Assembly (NCBI GenBank): GCA_017990865.1
Contig: JAGNNB010000180.1
Coordinates: forward strand, 1 to 6,288
Direction: 5' to 3'
Source: Lysobacteraceae bacterium
GTDB taxonomy: Bacteria; Pseudomonadota; Gammaproteobacteria; Xanthomonadales; Xanthomonadaceae
Length of the DNA stretch: 6,288 nt
Part shown: in pieces, positions 5,212 to 6,288 of the stretch
Position numbering within the stretch: the stretch's first letter is position 1
Layout: the number at the start of each line of letters is the position of its first letter
Notes under the pieces: generated by a model
Databases searched by the model: none
What the model was told of the DNA's origin: nothing
What the model saw: the letters and a program-made list of their open reading frames with translations, nothing else
Made by a program: the position numbers and the translations under genes

Positions 5212-5829
5212 ATGCGCCGCTGGTTCGCCGTTCCCGTCGCCGCAACGCTGCTGCTCAGCGCCTGCGTCACCATCAACGTTTATTTCCCGGCGGCCGAGGC
5301 CAAGGAAGCGGCCAAGGAGTTCGTCGAAAAGGTCATCAACGACGCGGCGCCACCGGCGCAGACGCCCGGCGGCGGCGGAATGGCGCTGCGCGCGCCGGTC
5401 GAACCGACCCGCGAACGCGGTTTCGCCTTCGACCCGCTGATGCTGATCGGTATCTCGTCCGCTTACGCGCAGAGCCAGCCGGATTTCAATATCCAGACGC
5501 CGGCGATCCGCGCGATCCAATCGCGTATGGAACAACGTTTCGAGAACGACTTGCGCCCGCACTTCGATTCCGGCGCGCTGGGTTTCGGCGAAGACGGTTT
5601 GGTGGTGGTGCGCGATGCCGCCGCTATCGCGTTGAAGGATCGCGTGCCGGTGAACACCGCCGTGGCCGACGAAAACCGCGACCGCAAAGCCGTGTACCGC
5701 GAGATCGCCGTCGCCAACGGCCACCCGGAATGGGAAGGCCAGATCCGCAGCGTGTTCGCGAAGCAGTGGGTCGACAGCGCGAAATCGGGTTGGTGGTATC
5801 AGCGCGGCGGGGCGTGGAAGCAGAAGTGA
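5212..5829 (+). CDS. ydbL: YnbE-YdbL-like fused lipoprotein (DUF1318)
   Basis: The 205-residue product begins with a lipoprotein signal peptide, MRRWFAVPVAATLLLSAC. The lipobox is LSAC with lipidated C18, and the following Val does not block Lol sorting, so outer-membrane anchoring is likely. Directly after the Cys comes VTINVYFPAAEAKEAAKEF, a short beta-strand plus helix like YnbE. A Pro/Gly-rich linker (45-70) and a hydrophobic patch ending SSAYAQ (75-87) lead into a C-terminal DUF1318/YdbL-like domain (about 91-196; motifs TPAIRAIQSRMEQRF and NGHPEWEGQIR). In E. coli YnbE and YdbL are separate proteins acting with YdbH in an intermembrane lipid bridge; here both parts appear in one chain downstream of the YdbH-like gene. 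That functional role is inferred from homology by recognition and from context. A good GGAG site sets the start, and a strong terminator follows 29 bp after the stop codon. Confidence 0.85.
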   Translation: MRRWFAVPVAATLLLSACVTINVYFPAAEAKEAAKEFVEKVINDAAPPAQTPGGGGMALRAPVEPTRERGFAFDPLMLIGISSAYAQSQPDFNIQTPAIRAIQSRMEQRFENDLRPHFDSGALGFGEDGLVVVRDAAAIALKDRVPVNTAVADENRDRKAVYREIAVANGHPEWEGQIRSVFAKQWVDSAKSGWWYQRGGAWKQK

Positions 5830-5858
5830 ATCCACCAGGATTCGAAATGTCGTAAAGA

Positions 5859-5890
5859 CGAAAAGCGCGGCCATTCGGCCGCGCTTTTCG
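5859..5890. terminator. Perfect 14-bp stem terminator, probably bidirectional
   Basis: CGAAAAGCGCGGCC (5859-5872) pairs perfectly with GGCCGCGCTTTTCG (5877-5890) around an ATTC loop. The GC core followed by TTTT is a classic rho-independent terminator. Because AAAA sits on the other side of the stem, it would also work on the opposite strand. It closes the ydbH-lipoprotein unit and separates it from rlmD. Confidence 0.92.
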
Positions 5891-5932
5891 TTGAGCGGAT
5901 ACGTCGCGATGAGCGCGCGGCGAGGTTTCTGC

Positions 5933-5938
5933 GACAAT
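5933..5938 (+). promoter_or_regulatory. Candidate -10 box for rlmD
   Basis: GACAAT lies in the spacer between the terminator and rlmD and matches four of six -10 positions. Transcription would begin near 5945, about 24 bases before the GTG start. No clear -35 is seen. Confidence 0.3.
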
Positions 5939-5968
5939 GCGCGCCCCGTTCCTGCTCGAAACCCGCTC

Positions 5969-6288
5969 GTGGCCCGCAATCGCATCAATCAAACGCCGTT
6001 CGAACTCGAGATTCTCGACCTGAGCCACGACGGTCGCGGGGTCGCGCGACGCGGTAGCGTCGACGGGCAGCCCGGCAAAGCGGTGTTCGTCGCGGGCGCG
6101 TTGCCGGGCGAGCGGGTGATGGCGAAGCAAACGGCCAAGTCGCGGCATTTCGACGAAGCGGCGACGGTCGAGGTGTTGTCGGCCTCGCCCGATCGCGTGC
6201 CCGCGCGCTGCCCGCATTTCGGCGTTTGCGGCGGCTGCGTCTTGCAGCATCTCGCCGAAGACAAACAGATTCTCGCCAAGCAAGAAGT
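5969..6288 (+). CDS. rlmD: RlmD (RumA), 23S rRNA U1939 methyltransferase (5' part)
   Basis: RlmD methylates C5 of U1939 in 23S rRNA using S-adenosylmethionine. Only the first 106 codons of a roughly 430-450-residue enzyme are in the window. The N-terminal TRAM domain (about 5-70) is clear from LDLSHDGRGVARR (16-28) and the GALPGERV turn (43-50). The iron-sulfur motif follows as C81-X5-C87-X2-C90 (CPHFGVCGGC), with the fourth Cys beyond the window. The start is probably GTG 5969, because VARNRINQTPF matches where xanthomonad homologues begin. An in-frame ATG at 5909 would add 20 residues unlike the family and has no ribosome-binding site. No Shine-Dalgarno site is obvious before the GTG either. 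The gene is an independent unit after the terminator; the catalytic methyltransferase domain lies outside the window. Confidence 0.95.
   Translation, partial: MARNRINQTPFELEILDLSHDGRGVARRGSVDGQPGKAVFVAGALPGERVMAKQTAKSRHFDEAATVEVLSASPDRVPARCPHFGVCGGCVLQHLAEDKQILAKQE

Noticed and set aside
5157..5855. Open frame starting at ATG 5157 after the TACTCT box
   Set aside because: It is out of frame with the lipoprotein gene, Arg-rich and lacks a ribosome-binding site. The frame starting at 5212 has a lipobox and a good GGAG.
5909..5968. Alternative rlmD start at ATG 5909
   Set aside because: It is in frame, but adds 20 residues not expected in the family, has no Shine-Dalgarno site and would lie upstream of the candidate -10 box. 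GTG 5969 fits known N termini better.

Overview
The window is a GC-rich stretch of gammaproteobacterial chromosome. The protein sequences (Era, RecO and RlmD with xanthomonad-like termini, and the GGGAATC-type spacer repeats) point to Lysobacteraceae/Xanthomonadaceae, probably Lysobacter or a close relative. This assignment is by recognition, not by a search. Nearly everything is coding. The longest gene-free stretch is about 200 bp, and no tRNA, rRNA, CRISPR array or transposase is visible.

Layout. (1) 1-65: the last 20 codons of an unidentified + strand gene. (2) 119-1054: era, the ribosome-assembly GTPase, preceded by a GC hairpin and a -10-like box so close to the ATG that the mRNA may be leaderless. 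(3) 1055-1256: a 202-bp spacer bounded by a 31-bp inverted repeat made of GGGAATC-type heptads, which fills the gap between era and recO almost exactly. (4) 1257-2084: recO, a DNA-repair mediator. (5) 2066-2896, minus strand: an orphan two-domain phosphorelay protein (receiver plus HPt), overlapping the end of recO tail to tail. (6) 2921-5110: an AsmA-like/YdbH-type protein, divergent from the phosphorelay gene across a 24-bp gap that carries a two-way -10 element. (7) 5212-5829: a lipoprotein that looks like YnbE and YdbL fused into one chain, followed by a strong perfect terminator (5859-5890). (8) 5969 to the end: the first 106 codons of rlmD.

The most interesting part is 2890-5830. In E. 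coli, YdbH (inner membrane), YnbE (outer-membrane lipoprotein) and YdbL (periplasmic) form one of the AsmA-like intermembrane bridges that move phospholipid to the outer membrane. Here the system seems to be reduced to two genes, with the YnbE-like lipidated strand and the YdbL/DUF1318 domain on one lipoprotein. A short signal-peptide-like segment lies at the joint. The system is divergently linked to a receiver-HPt protein that has no kinase or DNA-binding partner nearby, so a regulatory link is possible but unproven. era, recO and rlmD are ordinary housekeeping genes. Within them, an altered G4 motif in Era and the repeat-bounded era-recO spacer deserve attention.
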